Source of the DNA: Candidatus Sericytochromatia bacterium
GTDB lineage: Bacteria; Cyanobacteriota; Sericytochromatia; JACMPN01
Direction of reading: 5' to 3'
DNA length: 10,239 nucleotides
Assembly (NCBI GenBank): GCA_014377495.1
Contig: JACMPN010000558.1
Location: forward strand, 1 to 10,239
Each line of letters begins with the position of its first letter. Positions within the stretch are counted from its first letter, which is position 1. Position numbers and translations under genes: made by a program. The notes below the pieces were generated by a model. The model was given only the letters and a program-made list of their open reading frames with translations, was not told the origin of the DNA and did no database searches. Shown here piece after piece: positions 1 through 6,259 of the stretch.

Positions 1-582
1 ACCCAGGACCCCAAGGAGGAGGACCGCCCCACGCCAGCCCGGCACATCGGTGAGCACGCCCGTCAGAAACCGGCCGGAAACCCCGCCGAGACCGTCCCCG
101 CTGTCGTAGGCCGCCAGGGCGGCGCCACCGCCACCGCCCGCCCACTCCTCGTTGACGTAGGTCATCGTCGCCACATAGACGAGGGCGATGAACACGCCCT
201 GCAATGCCCGCCAGGCAATCATCCCGGACAGCCCCGCCGACGTCGCCACCAGCAGCGTCGGGATGGCCAGGGCCAGCAACCCGGCGACGATGACCCGCTT
301 GCGATCCGCAAAGAAGGCCAACGGCGTCGCCGTCAGAAAACCGACGAGTGGGGCCAGCACCGCCACCGCCGCCATCGTGGCACTGACCGTCAGACTCGCC
401 TGCACGTAGGTGGCATGGAACTGCGTGGCCAGCGTCGGGAGCAGGGCCTGGGTGGCATGCATGCCGAGAAAGGTGCAAAAGCCGGCAGCACCGAGCGCCC
501 ACCGGCGGCGGGCCTCCGACAGCGCCGCCTGGTCAACCTGTGGGACACACCGTGTGGGAGCGATCGAGGGTACGTGGGGCAT
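1..582 (-). CDS. MFS transporter, YnfM-like exporter (3' end outside window)
   Basis: The minus strand is open from an ATG at 582 to the left edge (194 codons, no stop), so this is the N-terminal half of a roughly 400-residue inner-membrane transporter. After a polar tail of about 28 residues come alternating hydrophobic segments (about 29-52, 62-92, 97-117, 121-142). The stretch TYVNEEW (141-147) followed by SGDGLGGVSGRFLTGVLTD (161-179) closely resembles the equivalent part of E. coli YnfM (TYLSEE, SGNSIGGMSGRLISGVFTD, recalled from memory). A degenerate MFS motif A lies around GFLTATPLAFFADRKR. The start is fixed by a perfect AAGGAGG (589-595 on plus) 6 nt upstream. It is divergent from a LysR gene, the arrangement also seen for E. 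coli ynfM/ynfL, so that regulator probably controls it. The substrate cannot be read from sequence; efflux of a small organic compound is a guess. Confidence 0.85.
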   Translation of the reverse strand, partial: MPHVPSIAPTRCVPQVDQAALSEARRRWALGAAGFCTFLGMHATQALLPTLATQFHATYVQASLTVSATMAAVAVLAPLVGFLTATPLAFFADRKRVIVAGLLALAIPTLLVATSAGLSGMIAWRALQGVFIALVYVATMTYVNEEWAGGGGGAALAAYDSGDGLGGVSGRFLTGVLTDVPGWRGAVLLLGVLG

Positions 583-674
583 GGCCAGCCTCCTTGCTGG
601 GGGAATGGTCCGGCGACCTGCGTTCATCGTCCGTCGGGGCGAGACATACGTCCAATATATGAATTGATGCCTTT

Positions 675-693
675 TAATACCTCACGTATATTA
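675..693. promoter_or_regulatory. LysR-type operator dyad in the divergent intergenic region
   Basis: TAATA-N9-TATTA is a perfect 5-bp inverted repeat in the only AT-rich stretch of the 117-bp gap between the exporter and the LysR gene. It contains the T-N11-A spacing (T678, A690) of LysR-family recognition boxes. It lies 6 nt before the LysR start codon, so binding would be expected to repress lysR. A second, wider dyad (ATACGT at 646-651, ACGTAT at 684-689) encloses it on the exporter side and could be a half-site pair for the activated state. Binding is inferred; the symmetry is seen. Confidence 0.55.
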
Positions 694-699
694 GTGCCC

Positions 700-1632
700 A
701 TGGAACTGCGTCACCTGCGCTACTTCGTCGCCGTCGCCGAGGCGCGCCACTTCACCCGCGCCGCCGAGCGCCTGGCGATGGCGCAACCGCGGCTGAGTCA
801 GCAGATCAAGGCCCTGGAGACGGAGCTGGGTGTGCAGCTCCTGCTCCGGACGAAGCGCAGTGTCTCGCTGTCGGCCGCCGGCGAAGCATTTCTGGCGGAG
901 GCGTATCAGATCCTCGCCCGGGTGGACCGGGCGGTGACCATCGCCCAAAAGGCCGGCCGGGGCGAGATCGGCCGGCTGCGGGTCGGCTTCGTCAGCTCCG
1001 CCGCCTACAATGTGCTGCCGGAGCTGATCCGCCGCTTTCGGATCAGCCGGCCCGACGTCGAGCTGGTGATCGAGGAGCTCAGCTCCGACGTCCAGCTGCA
1101 GCGCCTGCGGGACGGGCATTTGGACATCACTTTTTACCGGGTCGACATGGAGTCGGTGCCCCCGATCCCGGCCAGCGGCCTGGTCCGGGAGACGGTGCTC
1201 AGCGAACCGTTCGTCGTGGCCGTCCCGGACTCCCACGCCCTGGCGGGTCGGACGACGATTCCGCTGGCGGCACTGGCGGCGGAACCTTTCGTGCTGTTCC
1301 CCAGACGGTTGAATCCGGGGTTCCACGACCTGATCGTCCGACTCTGCGAGGCAGCGGGTTTCACCCCGAAAATCGCCCAGGAAGCCATCCTCATGCAGAC
1401 GATCATCAGTCTGGTGGCCGCCGGGATGGGGGTGTCGCTCGTCCCGGCCTCGATGGCACAGCTGCAACGGGCGGGCGTCGTCTATCGGCCCCTGGCTGAG
1501 GCGGGGGCCCATTCCGAGATGGCGGCCATGTGGCGGGCGGACGATGCGTCCCCCGTGCTGGCGGCGTTTCTGCTGACGATGCGGGCCGTGGCCCGGCAGG
1601 AAGTCGCCGGGCGCCTGCAGGAAAGCCCCTGA
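700..1632 (+). CDS. LysR family transcriptional regulator (BenM/CatM-like)
   Basis: This 310-residue protein has the normal length for a LysR regulator. Residues 1-60 are the winged helix-turn-helix (MELRHLRYFVAVAE, then FTRAAERLAMAQPRLSQQIK), followed by a linker helix. An effector-binding domain runs from about 90 to 300 (RLRVGFVSSAAYNVLPEL; later LVAAGMGVSLVPASM), resembling the BenM/CatM group that senses aromatic acids. I chose ATG 700 because MELRHLRYF is the canonical N-terminus of that group. An in-frame ATG at 667 would add 11 residues and place the dyad inside the gene, and the open frame from 415 is clearly over-extended. No good Shine-Dalgarno precedes 700, so translation may be weak. 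It is divergent from the YnfM-like exporter, which it probably regulates; the co-inducer is unknown. Confidence 0.92.
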   Translation: MELRHLRYFVAVAEARHFTRAAERLAMAQPRLSQQIKALETELGVQLLLRTKRSVSLSAAGEAFLAEAYQILARVDRAVTIAQKAGRGEIGRLRVGFVSSAAYNVLPELIRRFRISRPDVELVIEELSSDVQLQRLRDGHLDITFYRVDMESVPPIPASGLVRETVLSEPFVVAVPDSHALAGRTTIPLAALAAEPFVLFPRRLNPGFHDLIVRLCEAAGFTPKIAQEAILMQTIISLVAAGMGVSLVPASMAQLQRAGVVYRPLAEAGAHSEMAAMWRADDASPVLAAFLLTMRAVARQEVAGRLQESP

Positions 1633-1654
1633 AACCGGACCGCCCTCGGTTTTT
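1632..1654 (+). terminator. Probable rho-independent terminator of the LysR gene
   Basis: AAACCG (1632-1637) and CGGTTT (1647-1652) form a 6-bp stem with a 9-nt loop. The run of five T (1650-1654) begins within the stem. It starts on the last base of the LysR stop codon. The short stem makes this only a moderate call. Confidence 0.45.
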
Positions 1655-1733
1655 CTGGTAAGAGGCCCACAAATGGCGCGCGGCAGCCGGCATCGTGCTG
1701 GATGGTGGCGATCTCCTGGAACAACCGGTGCCG

Positions 1734-2015
1734 TCAGAGCCGCTCTTTGGTCCCCAACCCACGGCCCAAGCTCGTGAGGTCGAGGTCGTCCAGTTCGTCG
1801 GGACGCGGCATGTTCTTGTCGCCTTTGGCGTACGTCCCCGGCGTCGCCGCATCGGCGGATGACGACTGGAAGGCCCTGTTGATCCAGTCCCGGGGCCCAG
1901 ACCCTTTGGCATCAAATCCCGCCGTCGCAGGGTGGACCCGACGGGTGCGAACACGTTGGCAGCCCAGCACGATACCCGCCGAGGCGTTGTCAATACCTGC
2001 CACATTTTTGTTCAT
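1734..2015 (-). CDS. Doubtful hypothetical protein
   Basis: This is a minus-strand frame of 93 codons from ATG 2015 (a TTG at 2027 would add four residues). The product is polar and probably disordered: MNKNVAGIDNASAGIVLG at the start, an acidic run PDELDDLDLTSLGRGLG near the end. The amino-acid mix is protein-like, but no domain is recognisable. There is no Shine-Dalgarno before the ATG, and the 5' end abuts the TTGACA promoter of the next operon. Nothing else in 1655-2020 looks coding on either strand. It could be a remnant or non-coding; treat as low confidence. Confidence 0.25.
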   Translation of the reverse strand: MNKNVAGIDNASAGIVLGCQRVRTRRVHPATAGFDAKGSGPRDWINRAFQSSSADAATPGTYAKGDKNMPRPDELDDLDLTSLGRGLGTKERL

Positions 2016-2020
2016 AAACT

Positions 2021-2049
2021 TTGACAAAGCGAATCACGGGGCGTAGTGT
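2021..2049 (+). promoter_or_regulatory. Sigma70-type promoter of the YtxH/DUF948 cluster
   Basis: A perfect -35 hexamer TTGACA (2021-2026), a 17-bp spacer and a weak -10 TAGTGT (2044-2049) predict a start near 2056. That gives an ~84-nt leader before the YtxH-domain gene. The leader contains a possible CCACCG/CGGTGG stem (about 2060-2095). The weak -10 would suit a regulated promoter. Confidence 0.5.
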
Positions 2050-2139
2050 GGGATTTGTCCACCGAGACCGCCTTTGGGGTTGAAGCCACGGTGGCCCATG
2101 CCCCAATAACGTTTTAGTCATGAACCGAGGAATGTCGCC

Positions 2140-2466
2140 ATGTCCAAGCAATCCGCAAGCAACTTTGGATCCGTCGCCGGCTGGGCCATCCTGGCCGGTG
2201 CACTTGGCGGTGCCGTGGCCCTGCTGATGGCCCCCCGCAAAGGCACGGAAACCCGTGAACAGCTGAAAGAAGGCGTCAACGGCCTGTTTGAAAAGTCCGC
2301 CAAGCTGGTCGAAGAGGCTAAAAAAGGCGCCGGCAGCCGCATCGAGAGCGTACGTGACACCGTGGGCGGAAAGGTCCACCTGATCACCGACGCCATCGAG
2401 GCCGGCCGCAAAGCGGCGACCGAAGCCCCCACCAACGGCATCCCGACATCTGACAAAGCGAACTAG
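2140..2466 (+). CDS. YtxH domain-containing protein
   Basis: This 108-residue protein carries the hallmark of YtxH-type envelope proteins. One hydrophobic glycine-rich segment (about residues 10-30, GWAILAGALGGAVALLMAP) is followed directly by a basic APRKGTETREQLKEG motif. A charged helix then runs to about residue 85 (repeated K/E-rich segments, LVEEAKKGAGSRIESV). It is expected to be membrane-anchored with a cytoplasmic amphipathic tail. The family is linked to general stress in Bacillus, but no biochemical function is established. Start ATG 2140 has a weak GAGGA about 8 nt upstream. It is the first gene after the TTGACA promoter and only 6 nt before the next gene, so the two are probably co-transcribed and co-translated. 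Confidence 0.85.
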   Translation: MSKQSASNFGSVAGWAILAGALGGAVALLMAPRKGTETREQLKEGVNGLFEKSAKLVEEAKKGAGSRIESVRDTVGGKVHLITDAIEAGRKAATEAPTNGIPTSDKAN

Positions 2467-2472
2467 GCGGCC

Positions 2473-3015
2473 ATGATGGTCTCGTTCACCGATGTCCTGT
2501 GGGGCGCCATCGGCCTGGCCACGCTGACGCTGGTGATGGCGTTGGTGGCCATGGTCTGGGAGATGCGCAGCGTTCTGCGCATCGTCGCCGTCAGCACCAG
2601 CCAGCTGACCGGCGGCGTGCAACCGGTCCTGGAAGACATGGAACACATCGTCCAACGGCTGGAGACGATCAGTGCCGTCGTCGAGGAAAAAATCGAAGCG
2701 ACCAACAACCTCGTCGATCACGTCGTCCACGGGGTGGGGGCGTCCGTCGCCGGTGGCAAGGCGCTGGCCCAGGTGTCCTGGGCCAGCACCCGCCAGTGGT
2801 TCGGCCGTCTGGGCATCGGCATCCGGGCAGGCATGCGGGTGCTGCGTCAGGGCACGCCACGCCCGACGACCAGCCTGGCAGTCATCCCCGTGATGACCAC
2901 CGTTGTCATGGTGATCCCGAAAACCGATGCACCCGACGCCCATGTGATGGTCGCCGTCGACAGGGTCAACAGCCCTGTCAGCGCCGTGCCCATCATCATT
3001 CCGGCCTTGCGCTGA
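2473..3015 (+). CDS. DUF948-like membrane protein
   Basis: This is a 180-residue protein with one strong N-terminal transmembrane segment (about 8-30, LWGAIGLATLTLVMALVAMV). A heptad-like helical stretch follows (about 35-95, VQPVLEDMEHIVQRLETISAVVEEKIEATNNLVDHVV). This is the layout of DUF948 proteins, which often neighbour YtxH-domain proteins. The C-terminal part has a hydrophobic run (about 148-166, TSLAVIPVMTTVVMVIP) that could be a second membrane segment or a non-structured tail. The ATG at 2476 is an equally possible start. The 6-nt gap to the YtxH gene supports a joint membrane complex. The function is unknown and assignment is by architecture, not by conserved catalytic residues. 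Confidence 0.75.
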   Translation: MMVSFTDVLWGAIGLATLTLVMALVAMVWEMRSVLRIVAVSTSQLTGGVQPVLEDMEHIVQRLETISAVVEEKIEATNNLVDHVVHGVGASVAGGKALAQVSWASTRQWFGRLGIGIRAGMRVLRQGTPRPTTSLAVIPVMTTVVMVIPKTDAPDAHVMVAVDRVNSPVSAVPIIIPALR

Positions 3016-3032
3016 GGCTCGACACAGCACCC

Positions 3033-3055
3033 GCTGACCGTGGGCCACAGTCAGC
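3033..3055 (+). promoter_or_regulatory. Intercistronic hairpin
   Basis: GCTGAC (3033-3038) and GTCAGC (3050-3055) pair perfectly, with inner TGG/CCA extending the stem. It lies between the DUF948-like gene and the small helical gene. No T-run follows, so it is more likely a processing or mRNA-stability element than a terminator. Confidence 0.4.
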
Positions 3056-3100
3056 GAACGACGTAAACGTAGCAACGGTCCAATGTAAAGGAGAGTCCCG

Positions 3101-3391
3101 ATGTCAGAGATGAAACAGACTTATATCGCATCCGTCGAGGCCCATATCATCGACGCCGCCACCAAACTCGGCGAACTGATGGGCAAAGGCGACAACGTCA
3201 AAGCCGAGTTCCACGCCCAGGTCGCCATCCTGACCGCCCAACGTGACGCGCTGGTGGCGATGGTCTCGACGCTGAAAGAGACGGGCGAAGAGTCCTGGCA
3301 CGAGCTGACCTCGGGCATCGACAGTGCTGTGGATACGCTCAAGGCGGGCTTTGCCGTGATCCAGGCACCGATCGGGGCCTTGGCGCCGTAG
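3101..3391 (+). CDS. Small helical protein of unknown function
   Basis: This 96-residue, mostly alpha-helical protein has no signal peptide or membrane segment. Residues 5-90 show an amphipathic pattern (for example VEAHIIDAATKLGELMGKG, then VAILTAQRDALVAMVSTLKE), which suggests a coiled-coil or helical bundle. It ends IQAPIGALAP. The start is supported by AGGAGA (3088-3093) 7 nt before ATG 3101, the best ribosome site in this cluster. It lies 85 nt after the DUF948-like gene with a hairpin in the gap, so it may be expressed at its own level within the same transcript. I do not recognise a family. The neighbourhood suggests an envelope or stress role, which is inference only. Confidence 0.75.
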   Translation: MSEMKQTYIASVEAHIIDAATKLGELMGKGDNVKAEFHAQVAILTAQRDALVAMVSTLKETGEESWHELTSGIDSAVDTLKAGFAVIQAPIGALAP

Positions 3392-3450
3392 GCCTGAAGC
3401 CGTCATCGCCCAGACGGACAGTTCCGTAAATAGTCTGCAAATGTCTAAAA

Positions 3451-3573
3451 GGGCCCGTCTGAGAGGTGCTGGGGCGGGTTGAGTGCTAGGAGATCCGTGA
3501 CGACAGCTCCTCAGGGAGCTTGGGAGGGGTCGACAACGCAATCGGCCTGCCCCAGCGCCTCTCAGACGAGCCC
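3451..3573. repeat. Long inverted repeat (25-bp arms) abutting the recombinase gene
   Basis: Arms 3451-3475 and 3549-3573 are inverted copies matching at 23 of 25 positions. The left arm starts GGGCCCGTCTGAGAGG; the right arm ends CCTCTCAGACGAGCCC. They are separated by 73 nt that contain a smaller perfect hairpin (AGCTCC-TCAG-GGAGCT, 3505-3520). The outer end of the right arm is the last base of the recombinase stop codon. No clear target duplication flanks it (TCTAAAA left, TACAAAC right). It could be a non-autonomous IS remnant (MITE), a recombinase attachment site or a structured 3' UTR. Confidence 0.7.
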
Positions 3574-4535
3574 TACAAACCGACGCCGCCACCGGCATTG
3601 TCCCGGAACACGGAGGCGTCGCGCACGTAGCGATCGACCATGGCCCGGGTCTTGTGGCGAGTCTGCTTCATGATCGCCCGGTCGGACACACCGTTGATCG
3701 CCGCCTGGGTGGCCAGTCCCGCCCGCAGGCTGTGACCGGCGAAGGCGGCGGGATCCAGCCCGGCCATCAACGCCGTGCGTTTGACGATCAGGGCGACGGC
3801 CCGGTCCGTGAGCCGACCCGGCTGCACCCCGTCATGGCGGTTGATCGCCCGGAATACGGGCCCCTCGCTGATCCCGGCCAGATCCAGCCAGGCACGCATG
3901 GCCTGGACGGGGCACGTTTCCGCCACCCGGCCGAAGGGGATGCCGACGGTGGTCCCCTGGCCTTCCTGGTCGGTCTTGCTCCATCGCAGGGTGATCACGA
4001 GGCCTTCGCTGTGAAACAGGACGTCCGCCACGTCGAGGCCGACCAGTTCCGAGCGGCGAAAGGCCCCGGCAAAGCCGACGAGCAGCAGGGCCCGATCCCG
4101 TGTCCCCTGGCGGGTTTGGGGCAAGCGGGCCAGCATCGTCTGCAGATCAGCGGTCAGCAGGGGTGTTTTGCCGATCTGGGCGACCCCCTTTTCCCGGCGG
4201 ATACCGGCGAGCACCAGGCGCACCATGGCGGATTTGGTGGGGGTCTCATAACCGGCCAACTGATGGGCTTGGGAGATCGTCGCCAGGTGTCGTTGCAACG
4301 TGGCAGGCTTGAGCCGGTCGGCATGATCGGTCAGATAGAGGGCCACCGTTTCCGGACCGGCCGGCAAGGCGCTGCACTGCCGCCGCTGGCACCAGGCCGT
4401 GAAAAGGCGCCAGTCCGCCTGATACGCCTTGCGGGTATTGGCGGCTTTGGCCAGTTCGGCGTAGCGCCGGGCCTCGTGCAGGACTTCGGCCAACGGTGCG
4501 CTGAGGGGATCGGGCGAGAGGCCAGCAGGCTCCAA
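3573..4535 (-). CDS. Tyrosine recombinase/integrase (XerD-like)
   Basis: This 320-residue site-specific recombinase is full length. An N-terminal SAM-like core-binding domain spans about 10-105 (NTRKAYQADWRLFTAWC, LKPATLQRHLATISQAH). The catalytic domain spans about 115-310 with the full R-K-H-R-H-Y set: Arg in GAFRRSELVGLD, Lys in LRWSKTDQEG, HxxR in GHSLRAG, His in TRHKTRA and the nucleophile Tyr303 in MVDRYVRDAS. It should cut and rejoin DNA through a 3'-phosphotyrosine link. The start at TTG 4535 is the only one soon after an in-frame stop and gives the full N-terminal domain; the ribosome site is poor. It lacks the extra helix of integron integrases, as far as I can judge. Its gene ends in a long inverted repeat, and a dyad that could be a core site lies about 500 bp upstream. 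It may move a local element or resolve dimers; which is unknown. Confidence 0.9.
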   Translation of the reverse strand: MEPAGLSPDPLSAPLAEVLHEARRYAELAKAANTRKAYQADWRLFTAWCQRRQCSALPAGPETVALYLTDHADRLKPATLQRHLATISQAHQLAGYETPTKSAMVRLVLAGIRREKGVAQIGKTPLLTADLQTMLARLPQTRQGTRDRALLLVGFAGAFRRSELVGLDVADVLFHSEGLVITLRWSKTDQEGQGTTVGIPFGRVAETCPVQAMRAWLDLAGISEGPVFRAINRHDGVQPGRLTDRAVALIVKRTALMAGLDPAAFAGHSLRAGLATQAAINGVSDRAIMKQTRHKTRAMVDRYVRDASVFRDNAGGGVGL

Positions 4536-4650
4536 CGGTGGGACTCACAGTCGTTTTCGATCCTGACATCATACGCCAGGAGTGCGGTACCAATCTGGCG
4601 CAGCGGTCACAGGTCAGCATGGCTGGGTCACACACACCGAACGGAGCTCC

Positions 4651-4682
4651 GATTGGACGATACGCAGCCCCTTCGTCCAATC
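4651..4682. repeat. Perfect 10-bp inverted repeat upstream of the recombinase
   Basis: GATTGGACGA (4651-4660) and TCGTCCAATC (4673-4682) are perfect inverted copies around a 12-nt loop. They lie about 120 bp upstream of the recombinase start, inside a 207-bp stretch (4536-4742) without a convincing gene. There is no T-run, so an operator, recombinase binding site or leader hairpin is more likely than a terminator. Confidence 0.5.
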
Positions 4683-4742
4683 CCGACGGCTGACCTTGGA
4701 CACTATTGGGTTCGTCGTGGTCGGCGAATCACGTCGGCAGGG

Positions 4743-4946
4743 CTATTTTGCCCGGCTGGCAACCACTTGGTTCAATGCCGTCGTTGCCGCACGAGACATG
4801 GTGCGTCGGTGGACGTCAATCTCCAACTTGCGGGTCGCAGGAGCCTGTTGCGCCAGATTTTCGGCTTCCTTAATCAGCCTGACTTCATTAGCCGGTGTAT
4901 GAGGCACGGATTTTCCGACTTCGGTTGGCACGGTTGAGACATTCAT
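4743..4946 (-). CDS. Doubtful small hypothetical protein
   Basis: This is a 67-residue minus-strand frame, MNVSTVPTEVGKSVPHTPAN to the end VVASRAK, with a plausible helical middle (EVRLIKEAENLAQQAPATRKLEIDV). It shares strand with the recombinase, 207 bp further on. No clear Shine-Dalgarno precedes ATG 4946 and no family is recognised. The amino-acid composition looks protein-like, but the opposite strand is also open here, so it may not be a gene. Confidence 0.35.
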   Translation of the reverse strand: MNVSTVPTEVGKSVPHTPANEVRLIKEAENLAQQAPATRKLEIDVHRRTMSRAATTALNQVVASRAK

Positions 4947-5330
4947 TTGAATTGCCCACTACGATAGTTGCACTTAAGGTGCGCCCGCTTGGAACGCTTC
5001 ACCCGCTCGATGCCCCGGAGCGCCGTCTGACTTCCGATAACTTTATCTTATCGGAACCTGGCGCCATATCCGCCGACCCACACCCACCAGGCACAACCGC
5101 CGATAACTCGCCACCAGGTCCACAGGCCCCACAGCGATCCCTTTCAGGCTACGCATTCCGTCTCCCAATCACCGACGACCACCCTTCAATGGCACCACCC
5201 GGTTATCAACGGTCACTGCCATTTTGCCGCCGACCGCCGTTAGACGCCGACAGGTATCCCGCCTCCCGACGACAGTGGCACAATGGTTCATGCCGCACCT
5301 GACCTTGCCACTGACTCATAGGGAGGCACT
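4947..5330. other. Intergenic stretch with palindromes, no convincing gene
   Basis: No frame here is convincing. A plus frame (4895-5302) gives a proline- and arginine-rich product typical of random high-GC DNA. Visible elements are a small hairpin GCAC-TTAAG-GTGC (4970-4982), the 9-bp dyad at 5032-5056, and a second CCGATAACT at about 5099-5107 repeating one arm of that dyad 66 bp away. Confidence 0.5.
5032..5056. repeat. Perfect dyad shaped like a tyrosine-recombinase core site
   Basis: TTCCGATAA (5032-5040) and TTATCGGAA (5048-5056) are perfect inverted 9-mers separated by the 7-nt CTTTATC. Inward-facing ATAA/TTAT with a 6-8 bp spacer is the general plan of XerCD/Cre-like core sites. It lies about 500 bp upstream of the recombinase start. 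It could equally be a repressor operator; assignment is inference. Confidence 0.45.
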
Positions 5331-5987
5331 ATGTCCCACCGGTCAACCCTCATGAGCCTCATCCTGTCACTTGCCATCGCCACGTTGACGATGGCGCGCG
5401 CCGGCGCGCAGCCACCGCCAGAGCGCGCCACCCCCACGGAGGACTCCCGGATGAAAGCCGTCACACTGTCAGACCTGCAGGGCCACGCACCCTTCGAGCT
5501 GACCCTGTCAGGGGCAGTCCAGGAGGGGTTTCCGGAACGTCGGCCCTGTCTCTATAGTGAGGCGCTTTACGGCGAGCATCAGGACGGCGCCTGGGCCTCC
5601 TGGACGATGATCGGCCATACCGGCAAACCGCTGACGGCGCACACCCCGGCAGGCACGATCGAGCTGCGCCCCAGTGAATGGCGCCTGCACGTGACCCCCG
5701 GCGTCTGGCAGACCTACACCAAGGCCGACAGCGCCGCGGCCCCCGAGTTCATCCGCGCGGACTTGGCGGCATCGGCGATACCGCTCACCGTCGCGGCCTA
5801 TGAACTGACGGCAGGACGCACCTACTTCGGCAAGGTGGACCGGCTTTCCTATTGGCTACCGCCAGCCAATCACGGGGAAAAACCTCAGCGGCGCTACGCT
5901 TATGTCCTCGTCATCTCGGATGCGCCATTCGTCGACGGCAAACCTCCCCAACCAATGACACCGTACAGCGGCAGCATTACCTTTTAG
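5331..5987 (+). CDS. Exported protein of unknown function
   Basis: This 218-residue protein has a clear signal peptide: MSHRSTLMSL then a hydrophobic core (about 8-22), with a likely signal peptidase I site after ARAGA (cleavage near residue 26). The mature part is rich in beta-type sequence. Segments such as RPCLYSEALYGEHQDGAWAS, TPAGTIELRPSEWRLHV and AAYELTAGRTYFGKVDRLSY faintly recall GIDE-type domains of E3-like and bacterial membrane proteins, but I cannot support that assignment. The single Cys after the signal peptide argues against structural disulfides. Start ATG 5331 follows GGGAGG (5321-5326) at a short 4-nt spacing. It is a single gene, followed within 65 nt by the first promoter of the RNA-rich region. 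Confidence 0.8.
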   Translation: MSHRSTLMSLILSLAIATLTMARAGAQPPPERATPTEDSRMKAVTLSDLQGHAPFELTLSGAVQEGFPERRPCLYSEALYGEHQDGAWASWTMIGHTGKPLTAHTPAGTIELRPSEWRLHVTPGVWQTYTKADSAAAPEFIRADLAASAIPLTVAAYELTAGRTYFGKVDRLSYWLPPANHGEKPQRRYAYVLVISDAPFVDGKPPQPMTPYSGSITF

Positions 5988-6048
5988 GACCCACCCACCT
6001 GTTCGCTTCCCGGCCATCTCAGCCTCCACAATGCAGGGCCTGCCTTGC

Positions 6049-6077
6049 TTGCAACATTTCGCAACATAACATACCTT
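6049..6077 (+). promoter_or_regulatory. Promoter of small structured RNA, copy 1
   Basis: TTGCAA (6049-6054), a 17-bp spacer and TACCTT (6072-6077) form a sigma70-like promoter. The same hexamers and spacing occur at copies 2 and 3. The predicted start is about G6084, the first base of the conserved RNA stem. The element contains the direct repeat GCAACAT (6051-6057 and 6061-6067), exactly 10 bp apart and so on one face of the helix, a possible protein site. Confidence 0.6.
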
Positions 6078-6083
6078 ATGGAC

Positions 6084-6226
6084 GTGAGGGGTGATGAACC
6101 GTGACTTGGATAACCACCTGAAAGGGATAGGCCCACGGGCAACTGTGGGAAAACCCTTCGCGGTGGAGCCACATTCGATCGGGAAACCGGTGTGAATGGA
6201 CCCAGTCACGGTTCACCACCGCTCAC
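6084..6226 (+). ncRNA. Small structured RNA, copy 1
   Basis: GTGAGGGGTG (6084-6093) pairs with CACCGCTCAC (6217-6226) with one mismatch. After a 1x1 A/C step, TGAACCGTGACT (6095-6106) pairs perfectly with AGTCACGGTTCA (6204-6215). Inside are two arms. The first is CCACC/GGTGG enclosing AGGG/CCCT and CCCAC/GTGGG (6114-6165). The second, at about 6168-6199, has CACA/TGTG and is capped by CGG-GAAA-CCG, a GNRA tetraloop. Compared with copy 2, the long stem differs at several positions on both sides but stays paired, and the second arm changes from CACA/TGTG to CCAT/ATGG. This covariation is strong evidence for a functional RNA fold. No frame is conserved between the copies. I do not recognise a family; HEARO/omega RNA is considered and not favoured. 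Confidence 0.8.
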
Positions 6227-6235
6227 CTTCGTTTG

Positions 6236-6259
6236 AACGGGTGGGAATGCCAACCCGTT
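6236..6259 (+). terminator. Hairpin downstream of small RNA copy 1
   Basis: AACGGGT (6236-6242) pairs with ACCCGTT (6253-6259), extended by GG/CC around a GAATG loop with one bulged A. A second small stem TTAG-CGG-CTAA (6258-6268) overlaps it. There is no T-run, so it may be a processing or weak termination signal for the small RNA. Confidence 0.35.

Noticed and set aside
415..1632. Extended 405-residue LysR frame
   Set aside because: The 95 extra N-terminal residues overlap the divergent MFS gene antisense and do not resemble any LysR N-terminus; MELRHLRYF at 700 is the normal start.
3451..3573. Integron attC site
   Set aside because: The folded shape is suggestive, but the GTTRRRY/RYYYAAC core boxes are absent and the recombinase does not look like IntI.
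3654..4937. 427-residue plus-strand frame opposite the recombinase
   Set aside because: It is the antisense shadow of a recombinase with all catalytic residues; its product is low-complexity, Gly/Gln/Arg-rich.
4895..5302. 135-residue plus-strand frame
   Set aside because: Pro/Arg/Ser-rich product typical of random high-GC sequence, no ribosome site, and it runs through several palindromes.
6049..6226. HEARO / IscB omega RNA
   Set aside because: The 5' flank is a conserved promoter rather than a variable guide, and no IscB or TnpB gene is present in the window; still listed as a check because standalone copies exist.
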